60,927 nucleotides of DNA from Agromyces seonyuensis (GTDB taxonomy: Bacteria > Actinomycetota > Actinomycetes > Actinomycetales > Microbacteriaceae). Within the stretch, counting starts at the first letter, position 1; every line of letters starts with the position of its first letter. Under the pieces are notes generated by a model, which saw only the letters and a program-made list of their open reading frames with translations, made no database searches and was not told the DNA's origin. This document shows positions 1-6,912 of this stretch, in pieces. The translations under genes and the position numbers were made by a program. Location: assembly GCF_009789225.1 (NCBI RefSeq), contig NZ_WSTA01000009.1, positions 1-60,927 of the forward strand, written 5' to 3'.

Positions 1-606
1 GTGCTCTTCCGATCCCTGCCGACGCCCGCGGCCGCGGCCCCCGCGCCCGCGCTCGGCGGCCCGCTCGGCACGGCGATCCCCGGCTACCCCGTGCCGGGCC
101 CGGTCGACGAGTTCGACGCGCTCCGCACGACGGGCGGCGGCTTCGGCCCGGTCGACCCGTTCGACGGGGTCGCCCCGAACGACGAGTCGACCCTCGTGGT
201 CGGGGTCGACGTGCCGGAACCCGAGGACGCCCTCGACGAGGCGACGATCGTCGTCGACCGTCGTCCGGTCCGCCGCTTCGACCTCGTCCTCGACGACGGC
301 ACGACGCGGCTCGAGCTCTCGGGCGAGCGCGTCGTCCTGGGCCGCAACCCCGCGGTGCCGACCGACGGCAGCACGGCGGTCGCCGTGCCCGACGACACCC
401 GCACCCTCTCGAAGACGCACGCCCGCCTGGAGTTCGACGGCGAGCGCTGGAGCGTCACCGACCTGGACTCGACCAACGGCGTCATCGTCGTCGACGAGAC
501 GGGTGTCGAGCAGCTCCTCGAGGCGGGCACGACCGCCGTCGTCCTCGAGCGCTTCGTCCTCGGCAAGGTCGGCCTTCGGATCGCCGAACGGGGAGCCGGG
601 TCATGA
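1..606 (+). CDS. FHA-domain protein, probably cut by the window edge
   Basis: C-terminal forkhead-associated domain at about residues 103-195 of the visible 201, a module that binds phosphothreonine peptides. The usual ligand-binding residues are present: Arg115 in GRNP, Ser137 and His140 in SKTH, and Asn159 in STNG. The first 100 residues are Pro/Ala/Asp-rich and carry two acidic Thr motifs, DESTLVV (Thr64) and DEATIVV (Thr82), which look like kinase targets. The frame is already open at base 1, so the true start is probably upstream and the GTG at base 1 may be internal. The stop overlaps the phosphatase start by 4 bp (ATGA), so the two are translationally coupled. The role as a phospho-dependent adaptor in a Ser/Thr kinase pathway is inferred from the family and from the PP2C neighbour; the kinase itself is not in the window. 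Confidence 0.9.
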   Translation: MLFRSLPTPAAAAPAPALGGPLGTAIPGYPVPGPVDEFDALRTTGGGFGPVDPFDGVAPNDESTLVVGVDVPEPEDALDEATIVVDRRPVRRFDLVLDDGTTRLELSGERVVLGRNPAVPTDGSTAVAVPDDTRTLSKTHARLEFDGERWSVTDLDSTNGVIVVDETGVEQLLEAGTTAVVLERFVLGKVGLRIAERGAGS

Positions 607-1439
607 GCCTCGGCGTCGTCCTCGACGTCGCGGCGCTCACGGATCCCGGGCTCAAGCGCAAGGTCAACGAGGATTCGGTCCTCGCCGTGGACCCGGTGTT
701 CGTCGTCGCCGACGGCATGGGCGGCTACGAGGCGGGCGATCGGGCGAGCGCGGCCGTCGTCGCCGCGTTCCGCGAGCACCTCGCGGGCCGGCCCGACGCG
801 GAACTCGTCCACGTGCGCGACGCGCTCATGGCGGCCGACGTCGGCGTGCAGTCGGTGGCGGCGGGCACGAAGCGCGGCGCGGGCAGCACGGTCTCCGGCA
901 TCGTGCTCGTCGAGCACGAGGGCCTGGCGCACTGGCTCATCCTGAACGTCGGCGACTCGCGCGTGTACCGCTGGTACGCGGGCGAGCTCGAGCAGCTCAC
1001 GGTCGACCACTCGCTCGTGCAGGAGCTCGTCGACGACGGCTCGCTCACCCGCGAGGAGATGCAGACGCAGGCCAACCGCAATGTCATCACGCGGGCGATC
1101 GGTGCGCCGGACTCGACGGCCGACAGCTGGCTCATGCCCGTCGTGGACGGCGAACGGCTGCTCGTGTGCACCGACGGCCTGCACTCGGAGGTCGCCGACG
1201 AGGGCATCCGGGCGACGCTGACCATGAACGGCCGGCCCGAACAGGCTGCGGCGGCGCTCGTGCAGCTCGCCAAGCGCGCCGGCGGCCGCGACAACATCAC
1301 GGTCGTCGTGCTCGACGTGCGCTCCGGCGGGGTCCCGGAGGAACCGGGCTTCGACGACGAGGACGACGCGACGCTCGAGACCGGCCCCCGGGGCACCGAG
1401 TTCGAGGACGACACCCTGCCCGTGGGAGCGGCGCGGTGA
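603..1439 (+). CDS. PP2C-family Ser/Thr protein phosphatase (PstP-like)
   Basis: A 278-residue cytoplasmic metal-dependent phosphatase of the actinobacterial PstP type, expected to reverse phosphorylation by PknB-like kinases. Family motifs appear in order: NED near residue 22, the metal-binding VADGMGG around Asp37-Gly41, GDSRVYR in the middle, CTDGLHSEV, and the C-terminal GGRDNITVVVL. There is no transmembrane tail, unlike mycobacterial PstP. The last 25 residues are an acidic extension with two more Thr sites (DDATLET and EDDTLPV) resembling those in both neighbours. Its start overlaps the FHA stop by 4 bp and its stop overlaps the next GTG start by 4 bp, so the three genes form one tightly coupled operon. 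Confidence 0.95.
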   Translation: MSLGVVLDVAALTDPGLKRKVNEDSVLAVDPVFVVADGMGGYEAGDRASAAVVAAFREHLAGRPDAELVHVRDALMAADVGVQSVAAGTKRGAGSTVSGIVLVEHEGLAHWLILNVGDSRVYRWYAGELEQLTVDHSLVQELVDDGSLTREEMQTQANRNVITRAIGAPDSTADSWLMPVVDGERLLVCTDGLHSEVADEGIRATLTMNGRPEQAAAALVQLAKRAGGRDNITVVVLDVRSGGVPEEPGFDDEDDATLETGPRGTEFEDDTLPVGAAR

Positions 1440-2026
1440 GCGCCGCGGGCTTCGGCGCGCAGGACGTCGACGAGCTCGAGGACGGCACGCTCGTCGTCGA
1501 CCGCGAGCTCGACGAGGGCACGATCGTGCTCGACCGCGGCGCCGAGGAGGGCACGATCGTGCTCGACCGGCGCCCTTCCGACGGCGGCGAAGCCGGCGAC
1601 GGCGCCGCGGGCGTCGGGCCCGAACCCGACGAGGAGGGCACGATCGTCATCGGCGACGGCCGGATCGTCCGTCCCGTTCCGCCGACGTCCGCCCCGACCG
1701 GTCGCAGCCGCGCGGGCCGCCGCTCGCGCTCGCTGCGTCCCGCCCCCGTCGACCTCGCGACGGTGCGGCCGTCGAAGCCGGCATCCGGCCCGGGCGTCAT
1801 CACCGGCTACGCGCCGCGCACCGGCGGGGCGACCATCGCGCCCCCGCCCGCGATCGTGCGCGGCCCCGAGTCGACGCGTCGCGCCGACCCGTCGCTGCCC
1901 TCGCACGAGCGTCGTTCGCGGCGGACGGCGCGTGCCGCGCTCGGCTGGTTCTGGGGATCGATCGTCGTCGGCATCGCCGGACTCGCGGGGATTGCGGTCG
2001 CGGCCGTCGTGCTGCTGATCGGCTGA
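1436..2026 (+). CDS. Membrane protein with an 11-residue Thr repeat
   Basis: A 196-residue protein of no named family. The GTG start at 1436 was chosen because it forms the same 4-bp GTGA overlap used through this operon. The N-terminus holds three perfectly phased 11-residue repeats with core [ED]GT[LI]V[VL]DR, placing Thr18, Thr29 and Thr40 eleven residues apart, and a fourth EEGTIVI copy at Thr69. The middle is Pro/Arg-rich and disordered in character. One hydrophobic segment occupies the last 25 residues or so (GSIVVGIAGLAGIAVAAVVL), giving a tail-anchored topology with the repeats in the cytoplasm. The repeated acidic-x-Thr-Ile/Leu cores resemble pThr sites read by FHA domains. A docking role for the upstream FHA protein is an inference. 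Confidence 0.75.
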   Translation: MSAAGFGAQDVDELEDGTLVVDRELDEGTIVLDRGAEEGTIVLDRRPSDGGEAGDGAAGVGPEPDEEGTIVIGDGRIVRPVPPTSAPTGRSRAGRRSRSLRPAPVDLATVRPSKPASGPGVITGYAPRTGGATIAPPPAIVRGPESTRRADPSLPSHERRSRRTARAALGWFWGSIVVGIAGLAGIAVAAVVLLIG

Positions 2027-2062
2027 CGCGGGGCGATCCGGGCGGCGCTCAGAGCCGGACGA

Positions 2063-2845
2063 TCAGGACCTCTCGAGCCAGTCGGCGAGTGCCTCGCGGA
2101 TCTGCGCGGTCTGCGCCGGCAGCCCGTCGTCGCGCGCCGGGACGACGATCGAGTCGGCGCCGAGCGAGCGCGCCCAGACGTCCGCGAGCTTCACCGGATG
2201 CACCGGGTCGCGGGGCGCGCCGATGACGAGCGAGCGGATGCCCCGGTCGGCGACGGCGCCGAGTTCCGCGGGATGGTCGTAGGCGCGATTGCGCGGGATC
2301 TCGATGAGGCGCACCGCCCGCTCGACCGCCTGGGGCGCCGTGAACTGGGCGAGCAGCCCGCGCGCCCCGGCGGGCGACTTCGCCTCGATGCGCCGGTAGA
2401 CCGACGTGCGCCGGAACGCCTCGACGCCGCCCGGGCCGTGCTCGGCGAGCAGTTCGCCGATGACGGGGAATGCGCGGAGGTTGCGCGGAAGCGAGCGGTC
2501 GTCGAAGGACGGGCGGACGAACACCGCCCGCTCGACGGGCAGCAGGCCGCGCAGGCAGATGCGCAGGGCGATCGCGGCGCCCATCGAGATGCCCATGATC
2601 GTCACCGGGGCGGGGTCGCCGCCGCCGACGGCCACGACGCGCCGCACGTCGTCGGCGATCTCATCGGCGAGACGGTCGAGTTCGAAGTCGTCGGGGCCGC
2701 CGACCAGCGTGGAGGAGCCGTGCGCGCGCGCCTCGGGGGCGAGCACGAGCTCGTCGTCGCCGCGCGTGGCGCGCACGACGTGGCCGAAGAGCCCGAGGGG
2801 CTGCCGGCGATCGGATCCGAGACCGTGCAGCAGCACCGTCGTCAC
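2063..2845 (-). CDS. Alpha/beta hydrolase
   Basis: A 260-residue alpha/beta-hydrolase-fold protein. It opens with VTTVLLHGLGSD (oxyanion-hole HG motif) and has the nucleophile elbow GISMGAA (G-x-S-x-G), a later acid-loop candidate (IGAPRDPVHP), and a C-terminal region where the catalytic His would be expected but is not obvious. The usual His position reads ARDDGLPAQ, so the triad may be incomplete or shifted. No signal peptide or membrane segment, so it should be cytosolic. The GTG start at 2845 was chosen because it overlaps the stop of the upstream YqaJ-like gene by 4 bp. It converges on the phosphatase operon, with 36 bp between the two stops. Substrate cannot be predicted. Confidence 0.8.
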   Translation of the reverse strand: MTTVLLHGLGSDRRQPLGLFGHVVRATRGDDELVLAPEARAHGSSTLVGGPDDFELDRLADEIADDVRRVVAVGGGDPAPVTIMGISMGAAIALRICLRGLLPVERAVFVRPSFDDRSLPRNLRAFPVIGELLAEHGPGGVEAFRRTSVYRRIEAKSPAGARGLLAQFTAPQAVERAVRLIEIPRNRAYDHPAELGAVADRGIRSLVIGAPRDPVHPVKLADVWARSLGADSIVVPARDDGLPAQTAQIREALADWLERS

Positions 2846-3513
2846 CGCGCGCCCCCTCCGTGCGGCGCGGGGCGGCCGCCGAGGCCGATCGCCTCGAGGA
2901 GCTCGTCGGCGAGGGCGATGAGCACGGCGATCTGGTCGTCGTCGCGCTCGACCCAGCGCGACTGGGGCGCCCCGACGGGCACGAAGCCCTCGTGCTGCTC
3001 CCAGACGACGAGGGTGCGCTCGGCGCCGAGCACGTACTGCTGCCACCACACCTGGCGGAGGTAGCCGCGGGGGATCGAGCGCCAGACCTTCGCGGTCGTC
3101 TTGATCTCGCAGAGTTCGAGCGCGGCGCCGCGCACGCGCAGCCCGTCGGGCGTCGCGAGGTGGCGGGGGTCGTCGGCGGCGTGGAAGAGCTTCGTCGACG
3201 CCGCCATGCCGTGCTCGCGGGCGGCCCACTCGGCGATGACCGGTTCGCGGCTGCGACCGTGCTCGGTGTACGCGCTGCCGCCGAACCCGGTGCCGTTGAG
3301 CTTCTCCCACGCGGCGGATCGCACCGAGGCGCGGGTCGCGAGCTTCGCGGCGTCGGTCGCGGTGATGCCGCGGGAACGGGCGCGGAGCCAGGCGATGCGG
3401 TCGCTCGAGTCCGCGACGATGCGGGTCTCGTGCGGCAGCGTCGCCACGACGGGACCCGGCGCGGAAGGCGCCGGCGCGTCGAGCGCGAACAGCGCGAAGG
3501 GGGCGTCGGTCAC
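2842..3513 (-). CDS. YqaJ-family nuclease-like protein
   Basis: A 223-residue protein with the YqaJ viral-recombinase/lambda-exonuclease fold. Visible signatures are RSRGITATDAAKLA near residue 47, an acidic TEHGRSREPVIAEW segment, ATPDG near 118 and the catalytic-type CEIKT (E-x-K) near 131, followed by WRSIPRGYLRQVWWQQYVLG, typical of the DNA-binding face. Members are known in phages and in bacterial chromosomes as 5'-3' exonucleases or PD-(D/E)XK nucleases. Nothing else nearby is phage-like, and the gene is coupled to a hydrolase through a 4-bp overlap. The GTG start sits 6 bases after a TACCCT box (3520-3525 on the plus strand as agggta), so a leaderless mRNA is likely. Confidence 0.8.
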   Translation of the reverse strand: MTDAPFALFALDAPAPSAPGPVVATLPHETRIVADSSDRIAWLRARSRGITATDAAKLATRASVRSAAWEKLNGTGFGGSAYTEHGRSREPVIAEWAAREHGMAASTKLFHAADDPRHLATPDGLRVRGAALELCEIKTTAKVWRSIPRGYLRQVWWQQYVLGAERTLVVWEQHEGFVPVGAPQSRWVERDDDQIAVLIALADELLEAIGLGGRPAPHGGGAR

Positions 3514-3519
3514 GTTTCG

Positions 3520-3525
3520 AGGGTA
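3520..3525 (-). promoter_or_regulatory. -10 box for a leaderless YqaJ-hydrolase transcript
   Basis: TACCCT read on the minus strand. It ends 6 bases before the GTG at 3513, the spacing expected when transcription starts at the start codon. No Shine-Dalgarno sequence lies in between. Confidence 0.5.
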
Positions 3526-3558
3526 GTCGGTGCCGCGGACGATGCCGGGGAACGGGCA

Positions 3559-3594
3559 GCGCCGGATGCCTCCCGCGTGGGAGGCATCCGGCGC
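3559..3594 (-). terminator. Hairpin terminator of the ABC exporter operon
   Basis: A perfect 16-bp stem (gcgccggatgcctccc at 3559-3574 with its complement at 3579-3594) and a gcgt loop, just downstream of the ATPase stop on the minus strand. No U tract, as is common in high-GC actinobacteria. Confidence 0.75.
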
Positions 3595-3609
3595 CGTGCC
3601 GAGCGCGGA

Positions 3610-4407
3610 TCAGCGCTCGGTGACCACCCCCGCCTTGATGTACAGGCGGCGGTCGGCGCGCTTGGCCACGGCCGAGTCGTGCGTGACGACGATGAGCGTG
3701 AGCCCGCGCTCGTCGCGCAGACGCTCCAGCAGTGCCATGATCTCGTCGCGGGTCTCCTCGTCGAGGGCGCCCGTGGGCTCGTCGGCGAGGAGCACGGCAG
3801 GGTTCTTCACGATCGCGCGGGCGATGGCGACACGCTGCTGCTGGCCGCCGGAGAGCTCGGCCGGCAGGTGCGCACCGCGGTCGGCGAGGCCGACCGAGGC
3901 GAGGGCGGCCGCCGCGCGGTTGCGCCGCTCCTCCGCGGGGACGCCGAGCGGGGCGAGGGCCGCCTCGACGTTCTCCTGGGCGCTGAGGGTCGGGATCAGG
4001 TTGAAGTTCTGGAACACGAACCCGATGCGCTCGGCGCGGAGCTTCGTGAGCTCGCCGTCCTTCGCGTGGGAGATCTCGGCGTCGCCGAGCGCGATGCGAC
4101 CGGAGGTCGGCCGGTCGAGCGCCCCGAGCATCTGCAGCAGGGTCGACTTGCCGCCGCCCGTCTGCCCCTGCACGGCGATGTGCTCGCCCGCGCCGATCAC
4201 CAGGTCCACGCCCTTCAGCGCGGTGACCGCGCGGCCCTTCTGCTGGTACTGCTTGGTGACGCCCTCGAGGCGGTACCCCGCCGGCGGGGCGGCCGGGGTC
4301 GCCTCCGCCGGGACGGTCGCGATGGTCCCATCGGTCATGGTCGGCTCCGTTCCGTTCGCCGTGCTGGTCGTGTCAGGGGTGGTCGTCGTACCGCCGTTGC
4401 CGCTCAT
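3610..4407 (-). CDS. ABC transporter ATP-binding protein (MacB/LolD type)
   Basis: A 265-residue ATPase. Walker A is GQTGGGKST (the usual third residue Ser/Ala is Gly), the Q-loop is FQNFNLIPTLSAQENV, the signature is LSGGQQQR, Walker B is VLLADEPTGALD, and the H-loop is VVTHD. The LADEPTGALD sequence is diagnostic of the MacB/LolD/FtsE group that works with FtsX-fold permeases. About 45 unstructured Thr/Ala/Pro-rich residues precede the domain. Translation could also begin at Met24, but the first ATG overlaps the permease stop by 4 bp, which favours the long form. It should power the adjacent permease at the inner face of the membrane. The lumenal substrate is unknown. Confidence 0.93.
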   Translation of the reverse strand: MSGNGGTTTTPDTTSTANGTEPTMTDGTIATVPAEATPAAPPAGYRLEGVTKQYQQKGRAVTALKGVDLVIGAGEHIAVQGQTGGGKSTLLQMLGALDRPTSGRIALGDAEISHAKDGELTKLRAERIGFVFQNFNLIPTLSAQENVEAALAPLGVPAEERRNRAAAALASVGLADRGAHLPAELSGGQQQRVAIARAIVKNPAVLLADEPTGALDEETRDEIMALLERLRDERGLTLIVVTHDSAVAKRADRRLYIKAGVVTER

Positions 4408-5936
4408 GCGAGGCTCCGGAGGGCTTCGGCCGGCCGCAGGCGCGAGGCGCGCCAGCCGCCGATCGCACCGGCGAGGAGCCCGCCGAGGACCGCGATGCCG
4501 ATGGCGAGGAGGATGACCGACGGCGTGATCGGCGCGTGGAGCACGACCTCGGTCGTGGTCGAGCCGCCGCCGGCCTGGCCGAACGGGCCGCCGCCGCCGC
4601 CCATCATCTGACCGGCGTCGCCGCCCTGGCCGCCGGTCTGCCCGCCGCCGCCCTGGCCGCCGAAGTCGAAGCCGGAGCCGCCGGTCGTGCCGCCGAGCGT
4701 GGGGGAGACGAGGTTCACGACGAGGATGCCGATGAGGCCGAGCGCGAGGCCGACGACGCCGCCGATGAGTCCCTGCACGAGCGACTCGCCCGCGACCTGA
4801 CCCACGATGCGGCGGTTGCGCCAGCCGATCGCCTTGAGGGTGCCGAACTCGCGGGTGCGGCGGGACACCGACTGGACGGTCAGGAGGATCGCGATGAGGA
4901 ACGCCGCGACGAGCACCGCGATCGAGAGCCAGAGGCCGAGCGAGGAGATGAGCGTCGACGCCGAGCCGAGGGAGCCGGAGACGTTCGCGGCGAGATCGGC
5001 CTGGGTGCTGACGGTGAGGTCGGGCAGCGCCGCCTCGATGCCGGCCTGGATCGCGTCGATGTCGGCGGCGGAGCCGGCGCTGACGGAGAGCGTCGAGATG
5101 AGGCCTTCGTTGCCGGAGAGCGTCTGGGCGACGTCGAGGGGGATGTAGACGTTCGCGGCGGTCTCGGCGTCGGCCGAGGTCGACTCGACGATGCCGACGA
5201 CCTCGAAGTCGCTGCCGCCGACATCGATGGTGTCGCCGACGGCCAGCTCGGCCGTCGTCGCGTACGAGGCGTCGAGGATGGCGACGTCCGTGCCGGTGTC
5301 GCCGGACTCGAACGCGCGGCCGTCGGTGAGGGACACGGCCGACAGGGGGCCCGCGGTCGCGGCGCCGGGGTCGAGGCCGATGACCGAGAACGAGTTCACG
5401 TCGAACGCCGAGCCGCCGGCGCCGTCGAAGCCGCCGGTCGGCGGCTGCTGCCCGCCCCCGGTCGTGCCGCCGCCGCCGGTCTGCTGCTCGCCCTGCTGCA
5501 TCTGCGAGAAGTCGGGCAGCTCGCCGTCGAACGTCGTGTTCGTCAGTTCGAGGTAGCCGCTCGCCGCCGAGACGCCGTCGACACCGAGCACGGTGTCGAT
5601 CGCGGAGTCCTCGAAGGTCGAGGTCGAGAAGCCGGTGGTGAGGCGGGAGGTCGAGACCTCGGTGGAGCCGTCGTCGGTCGTCTCGCCCTGATCGGCGCCG
5701 AACTCGAAGCGGCCGGGGCCGCCGCCCTGCCCGGGCTCGGCGGGTGCGCCGGTCACGGTGAGGTCGGTGCCGACGCCGTAGACCGACTCGAGCACCGAGG
5801 CCTGAGCGTCCTTCACGCCCGTGGAGACGGAGTTGACGAGGATGACGAGGGCGATGGCGAGCGCCGTGCCGAGGGCGATGATGACGGTCTGCCGTCGTCG
5901 CCCGGCGAGCTCGCGGCGCAGGAATGTCGTGAACAT
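4404..5936 (-). CDS. FtsX-fold ABC transporter permease with Gly-rich loops
   Basis: A 510-residue MacB-type permease: one N-terminal membrane helix (TVIIALGTALAIALVILVNSV), a large extracytoplasmic domain of about 330 residues, then three C-terminal helices. The motif FGTLKAIGWRNRRI between helices 2 and 3 is typical of FtsX permeases. The ATG at 5936 (MFTTFLRRELAGRR) was chosen; the frame stays open further upstream but that stretch has no membrane-protein character. Unusual features are two Gly/Gln-rich low-complexity stretches, one within the first domain (near GGGTTGGGQQ) and one in the outer loop before the last helix (GGQGGGGQTGGQGGDAGQMM). The operon is divergent from a two-component system 235 bp away, an arrangement often seen with envelope-stress or peptide-efflux pumps. 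That link is inferred. Confidence 0.9.
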   Translation of the reverse strand: MFTTFLRRELAGRRRQTVIIALGTALAIALVILVNSVSTGVKDAQASVLESVYGVGTDLTVTGAPAEPGQGGGPGRFEFGADQGETTDDGSTEVSTSRLTTGFSTSTFEDSAIDTVLGVDGVSAASGYLELTNTTFDGELPDFSQMQQGEQQTGGGGTTGGGQQPPTGGFDGAGGSAFDVNSFSVIGLDPGAATAGPLSAVSLTDGRAFESGDTGTDVAILDASYATTAELAVGDTIDVGGSDFEVVGIVESTSADAETAANVYIPLDVAQTLSGNEGLISTLSVSAGSAADIDAIQAGIEAALPDLTVSTQADLAANVSGSLGSASTLISSLGLWLSIAVLVAAFLIAILLTVQSVSRRTREFGTLKAIGWRNRRIVGQVAGESLVQGLIGGVVGLALGLIGILVVNLVSPTLGGTTGGSGFDFGGQGGGGQTGGQGGDAGQMMGGGGGPFGQAGGGSTTTEVVLHAPITPSVILLAIGIAVLGGLLAGAIGGWRASRLRPAEALRSLA

Positions 5937-6158
5937 GACGGCGACGCTAGGTCGGCCGCCAATCGGGAGCCCATCGCCCTCCTCGCAGTCGCCTATGAAT
6001 CCCGTCCCGCCGACGGATGCCCCGCACGGCGCGGAATTGCGGGGCATCGCCGCCGAACCGACGGCGCGCCGACCTGCTGCGGGCGGACTGCGGGCGGGCG
6101 CAATCGCCTTCCACAGGTCGCCCGGCGCTCTTCCATAGAAACCGCATAGGCCCGTGCG

Positions 6159-6164
6159 GATACT
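6159..6164 (+). promoter_or_regulatory. -10 box deciding the response-regulator start
   Basis: GATACT ends 7 bases before the ATG at 6172. A ggag at 6166-6169 lies only 2 bases from that ATG, too close for a ribosome site, so a leaderless mRNA fits better. The GTG at 6154 would lie upstream of the -10 box. Confidence 0.45.
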
Positions 6165-6171
6165 TGGAGTC

Positions 6172-6912
6172 ATGACCGCCTCCACCGCACCCGGCGCCGC
6201 CCAGATCCAGAAGGCCGACGGCTCGCCCGTCCGCGTCCTCGTCGTCGACGACGAGCACTCGCTCACCGAGCTCCTGCGCATGGCCCTCCGGTACGAGGGG
6301 TGGGAGGTCCGCACGGCCGAGGCCGGCTACGACGCGGTCAAGGTGGCCCGCGAGTTCCGGCCCGACGCGATCGTGCTCGACATCATGCTCCCCGACATCG
6401 ACGGGCTCGAGGTGCTCCAGCGCGTGCGCGCCGACGGCAGCGAGGTGCCGGTGCTCTTCCTCACCGCGAAGGACTCGCTCGACGACCGCATCGCCGGCCT
6501 CACCGCGGGCGGCGACGACTACGTCACGAAGCCGTTCTCCCTCGAGGAGGTCGTGGCGCGCCTGCGCAGCCTCATCCGTCGCTCGACCCTCACCCTCGCC
6601 GCGACCCGCGACCCGATCATCACGGTCGGCGACCTCTCCCTCGACGAGGACTCCTACGAGGTCTACCGCGACGGCGATCTCGTCGAGCTCACGGCCACCG
6701 AATTCGAGCTGCTGCGCTACCTCATGCGCAATCCGCGCCGGGTGCTCTCGAAGGCGCAGATCCTCGACCGCGTCTGGAACTACGACTTCGGCGGCCGCGA
6801 GTCCGTCGTCGAGCTCTACATCTCCTACCTGCGCAAGAAGATCGACGCGGGCCGCACGCCCATGATCCACACCGTGCGCGGCGCCGGGTACATGTTGAAG
6901 GCCGCGGCATGA
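6172..6912 (+). CDS. OmpR/PhoB-family response regulator
   Basis: A 246-residue DNA-binding response regulator. The receiver domain (about residues 18-130) has the acidic pair DDEH, the phosphoacceptor Asp70 in VLDIMLPD, Thr in FLTAKD and Lys in YVTKPFS. The winged-helix effector domain (about 150-245) contains LTATEFELLRYLMRNPRRVLSK and ends in the family-typical VRGAGYMLK. The ATG at 6172 is preferred over the in-frame GTG at 6154 because a -10-like GATACT lies between them. Its stop overlaps the sensor kinase start by 4 bp. It is divergent from the MacB-type exporter and is the obvious candidate to control it, although no tandem binding repeat could be pinned down in the 235-bp gap. Confidence 0.95.
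   Translation: MTASTAPGAAQIQKADGSPVRVLVVDDEHSLTELLRMALRYEGWEVRTAEAGYDAVKVAREFRPDAIVLDIMLPDIDGLEVLQRVRADGSEVPVLFLTAKDSLDDRIAGLTAGGDDYVTKPFSLEEVVARLRSLIRRSTLTLAATRDPIITVGDLSLDEDSYEVYRDGDLVELTATEFELLRYLMRNPRRVLSKAQILDRVWNYDFGGRESVVELYISYLRKKIDAGRTPMIHTVRGAGYMLKAAA

Noticed and set aside
1514-1569. Two 23-base copies in the Thr-repeat gene as a mobile or CRISPR-like repeat
   Set aside because: They are in frame, 33 bases apart and encode the 11-residue protein repeat, so coding selection explains them.
2842-3513. Prophage remnant, suggested by the YqaJ-like gene
   Set aside because: No integrase, structural, lysis or att-like sequence was seen nearby and base composition does not change.
6154-6171. 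GTG at 6154 as the response-regulator start
   Set aside because: It precedes the likely -10 box GATACT at 6159-6164, so it would not be in the transcript.
4404-6314. Upstream extension of the FtsX-type permease to 6314
   Set aside because: The extra 126 codons run through the divergent promoter and into the response-regulator gene, with no membrane or signal character. MFTTFLRRELAGRR at 5936 is the family start.
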